A stretch of 33,845 nt of DNA. It comes from Cognatilysobacter lacus (GTDB taxonomy: Bacteria > Pseudomonadota > Gammaproteobacteria > Xanthomonadales > Xanthomonadaceae). Positions within the stretch are counted from its first letter, which is position 1. Every line of letters starts with the position of its first letter. Below the pieces are notes generated by a model. The model was given only the letters and a program-made list of their open reading frames with translations. It searched no databases and was not told the origin of the DNA. Location: assembly GCF_008274655.1 (NCBI RefSeq), contig NZ_VTRV01000009.1:1-33845 (forward strand). Reading direction: 5' to 3'. Positions 31,837 to 33,845 of the stretch are shown here, one piece after another. A program made the translations under genes and the position numbers.

Positions 31837-32979
31837 ATGACGACCATGCATCGATATTCCATGCGCGCGCTGGGCTGCGCAGTTGTGCTCGCCACGGCTG
31901 CTTGCGCGGTGCCGCCACCACCGAAGGCGCCCGTCATGCAGGCGCCACCGGCAGCGCCGGGCACGCCCGCACTGCCGCCGGCAGGGCCGCATCTTCCGCT
32001 CGACCAGGCCCGCGTGAAATTCGTGCAGGACACGTCGCGCGCGTATGGCATCGACCCGGCCTACATCGAGCGCGTGCTGGCCAACGCGCAGATCCGTGAT
32101 TCGATCATCGCCGCGATGTCGCGCCCGGCCGAAGCCAAGCCCTGGCGCGACTACCGCCCGATCTTCCTGACCGACGCGCGCATCAACGGTGGCCGTCAGT
32201 TCCTCGCCGACAACCGCGCCGACCTCGCCAGCGCCGAAGCGCGCTTTGGCGTGCCGGCCGAGATCATCACCGCGATCATCGGCGTGGAAACGGGCTACGG
32301 CGCCAACAGGGGCAGCTACCCGGTGGTCGACGCGCTGTACACGCTCGCGTTCGCGTACCCGCGCACCGGAGATCCGGCAAAGGCGCAGCGCGAGAACCAG
32401 CGCGAGGCGTTCTTCCGCGGCGAACTCGCGCAACTGTTCGCGCTGGGCAAGGAAACCGGTTTCGACATCACCCAGCTCAAGGGCAGCTACGCCGGCGCGA
32501 TGGGCTGGGGCCAGTTCATGCCGTCGAGCTACCGCGAATACGCGGTGGACGGCGATGGCGACGGCAAGCGCGACCTGTTCGACGACAAGGCCGACATCTT
32601 CGCTTCGATCGCCAACTACTTCGCGAAGAAGGGCGGCTGGGTGCGCGGTGGCATCGTCGCCGTGCGCGCCACGCACGATCCATCGACGCCGGCCTTCGAA
32701 CCCGATGCGCTCGAACCGATCTACACGTTGTCGGAGCTGCGGGCGCGCGGTTACCAGCCGCTTGCGCCGGTGCCCGCCGGCGTGCCGGCCGTCCCGTTGC
32801 GCTTCGACGGCGCCGACGGTGTCGAATACTGGCTAGGCTTCCGCAATTTCTACGCGATCACCCGCTATAACATCTCCAAGCATTACGCGATGGCGGTGTA
32901 TCAGTTGGCGGAGTCAATCGCCGGCCGCGACGTACCGCCGCTTCCTGCCGCCGCATCGGGAACCGCTCCGGCCCAATGA
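31837..32979 (+). CDS. mltB: lytic murein transglycosylase B
   Basis: A 380-residue peptidoglycan lytic transglycosylase (GH103), cutting the MurNAc-GlcNAc bond with 1,6-anhydro products. The catalytic Glu151 is in GVETGYGANRGSYPV; MGWGQFMPSSYREYAVDGDG holds the substrate and metal-like loop, and DIFASIANYFAKKGGW follows. The N-terminus is a lipoprotein-type signal with Cys23 (VVLATAAC), then a Pro/Ala linker (~25-53). The lipobox is imperfect (Thr at -3). Starts at 31837, 31846 or 31861 are possible; none has an SD. It overlaps rlpA by four bases (ATGA). Confidence 0.93.
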   Translation: MTTMHRYSMRALGCAVVLATAACAVPPPPKAPVMQAPPAAPGTPALPPAGPHLPLDQARVKFVQDTSRAYGIDPAYIERVLANAQIRDSIIAAMSRPAEAKPWRDYRPIFLTDARINGGRQFLADNRADLASAEARFGVPAEIITAIIGVETGYGANRGSYPVVDALYTLAFAYPRTGDPAKAQRENQREAFFRGELAQLFALGKETGFDITQLKGSYAGAMGWGQFMPSSYREYAVDGDGDGKRDLFDDKADIFASIANYFAKKGGWVRGGIVAVRATHDPSTPAFEPDALEPIYTLSELRARGYQPLAPVPAGVPAVPLRFDGADGVEYWLGFRNFYAITRYNISKHYAMAVYQLAESIAGRDVPPLPAAASGTAPAQ

Positions 32980-33845
32980 AGAAGATTGTCGTCGCGCTCC
33001 TGTGCGCAGGCCTTGCCGCCTGTGCGAGCGCCCCGCGCCCGGCACCGCCGCCCTCTGTTGCTCCCGTCGTGCAGGCGCCGGCGCCCGTTGCGACAGCGCA
33101 TGACTGCGCCTGGTACCGCCCGGCCGAAGAGGATGTCTCCAAGCGTGGCGATTACGTCGCCGGCGGGCTGTATCGGCCGCAGGAGAGGGACCGCACGCCG
33201 TCCGCGATCCCGGACATCAGCTGCATCGCCGAGCCGCAGGTGGTCTCGCTGCCACGCTCGAAAATCGGCAACAACCCGGTCTACCGTGTGCTGGATCGCG
33301 AATACCGCGTGCTCGACGACACCCGTGGTTTCGTCGATGAAGGCCTCGCCTCCTACTACGGTGAGAAGTTCCACGGCCGGCTGACGTCGAATCGCGAGGT
33401 GTACGACATGTACGCCTTCAGCGCCGCGCACAAGACGCTGCCGATCCCGAGCTTCGCGCGCGTCACCAACCTCGACAACGGTCGCACGGTCGTGGTGCGC
33501 GTGAACGATCGCGGCCCGTTCCACGACGGCCGCGTCATGGATCTCAGCCTGGCCGCGGCGGTGAAACTCGGCATCTATCCGGCGGGCACCGGCCACGTGC
33601 GCGTCGAGGCGCTGCAGCCGGGCGACGCCGCAACGGGCACGTCGTTCGCGACGACGGCGCCTCCCGCCGTCCGGGTTACCAGCGCGAACCCGACCTCGAC
33701 ACCGCTCGACACCGCCACCGCCGGTTACCGGTATCCGATGCGCGGCAGCGACGGCCAGCCCAACAGCCAGCGCTTCGATGACTGGATGCGACAGCGCGGC
33801 GTGCGCGTGGCGACTGGCCGGCCCGCGATGCCCGTCCCGGCCGAC
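32976..33845 (+). CDS. rlpA: septal ring lytic transglycosylase RlpA (3' end outside window)
   Basis: At least 290 residues, open to the right edge. The lipoprotein signal ends in a canonical LAAC (Cys16), followed by a Pro-rich linker. The double-psi beta-barrel domain has GLASYYGEKFHGRLTS, AHKTLPIPSFARVTNLDNG, VRVNDRGPFHDGRVMDLS. The active-site Glu (in NREVYD), His (SAAHKTLP) and Asp (NDRGPF) are kept; the usual Gly before Glu is Arg here. RlpA cleaves peptidoglycan strands lacking stem peptides at the septum. A SPOR domain is expected beyond the window. It begins inside the mltB stop (ATGA). Confidence 0.95.
   Translation, partial: MKKIVVALLCAGLAACASAPRPAPPPSVAPVVQAPAPVATAHDCAWYRPAEEDVSKRGDYVAGGLYRPQERDRTPSAIPDISCIAEPQVVSLPRSKIGNNPVYRVLDREYRVLDDTRGFVDEGLASYYGEKFHGRLTSNREVYDMYAFSAAHKTLPIPSFARVTNLDNGRTVVVRVNDRGPFHDGRVMDLSLAAAVKLGIYPAGTGHVRVEALQPGDAATGTSFATTAPPAVRVTSANPTSTPLDTATAGYRYPMRGSDGQPNSQRFDDWMRQRGVRVATGRPAMPVPAD

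Overview
The window reads as a chromosomal stretch of a very G+C-rich gammaproteobacterium, most likely Xanthomonadaceae (Lysobacter/Luteimonas-like). Grounds: strong G/C preference at third codon positions on both strands, the divergent rpsU/tsaD pair, tsaD followed by folB-folK, a MidA-VanZ-mltB-rlpA run, and many small proteins of the type seen in that family. The genus is inference. I saw no tRNA, rRNA, CRISPR array, transposase, integrase or phage gene; this is ordinary chromosome.

Layout. 1-3940: partial esterase, YehS (DUF1456), a secreted Thr/Ala-rich protein with a WGxxGxxG-like tail, an SPFH protein and a DUF3833-like protein. 3982-5954: DctA symporter (-) and a DUF606 membrane protein (+). 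6186-7654: four small + strand genes, then about 400 nt with no gene. 8059-11307 (-): aldo/keto reductase, stand-alone GAF protein, DbpA RNA helicase. 11492-14095: a cation diffusion facilitator (+) converging on AidB (-). 14155-17584: small proteins, a glycine-zipper protein, DUF2798, a thioredoxin/phytanoyl-dioxygenase pair and an exported protein whose 3' end overlaps the next gene. 17527-20466 (-): a large GAF-GAF-GGDEF-EAL cyclic-di-GMP protein. 20569-23954: an AAG-type DNA glycosylase, a 35-residue membrane peptide, a glycine-rich stress-type protein, a HAD phosphatase, a Tyr/Asp/Arg-rich exported protein and another exported protein. 24104-26439: processive glycosyltransferase plus YaiO-type outer-membrane barrel behind a dedicated promoter and a structured leader. 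26589-28909: rpsU (-), then tsaD-folB-folK (+). 28919-30138 (-): STAS-like protein and a PTR1-type pteridine reductase. 30200 to the end (+): MidA-type methyltransferase, VanZ-like protein, MltB and RlpA (runs off the window).

Themes. Cell envelope and peptidoglycan (mltB-rlpA overlap by ATGA; the GT2/YaiO pair looks like a minimal polysaccharide synthase plus export barrel), folate/pterin metabolism (folB, folK, pteridine reductase within 2.1 kb), alkylation damage (aidB and an AAG glycosylase) and c-di-GMP signalling. The best candidate for something under-described is the GT2-YaiO cassette: its leader contains two mutually exclusive hairpins (CTGCC/GGCAG/CTGCC) next to an extended -10 promoter. 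Secondary leads are tandem direct repeats in two promoter regions, apparent leaderless starts at several genes, and several small genes with good translational context.
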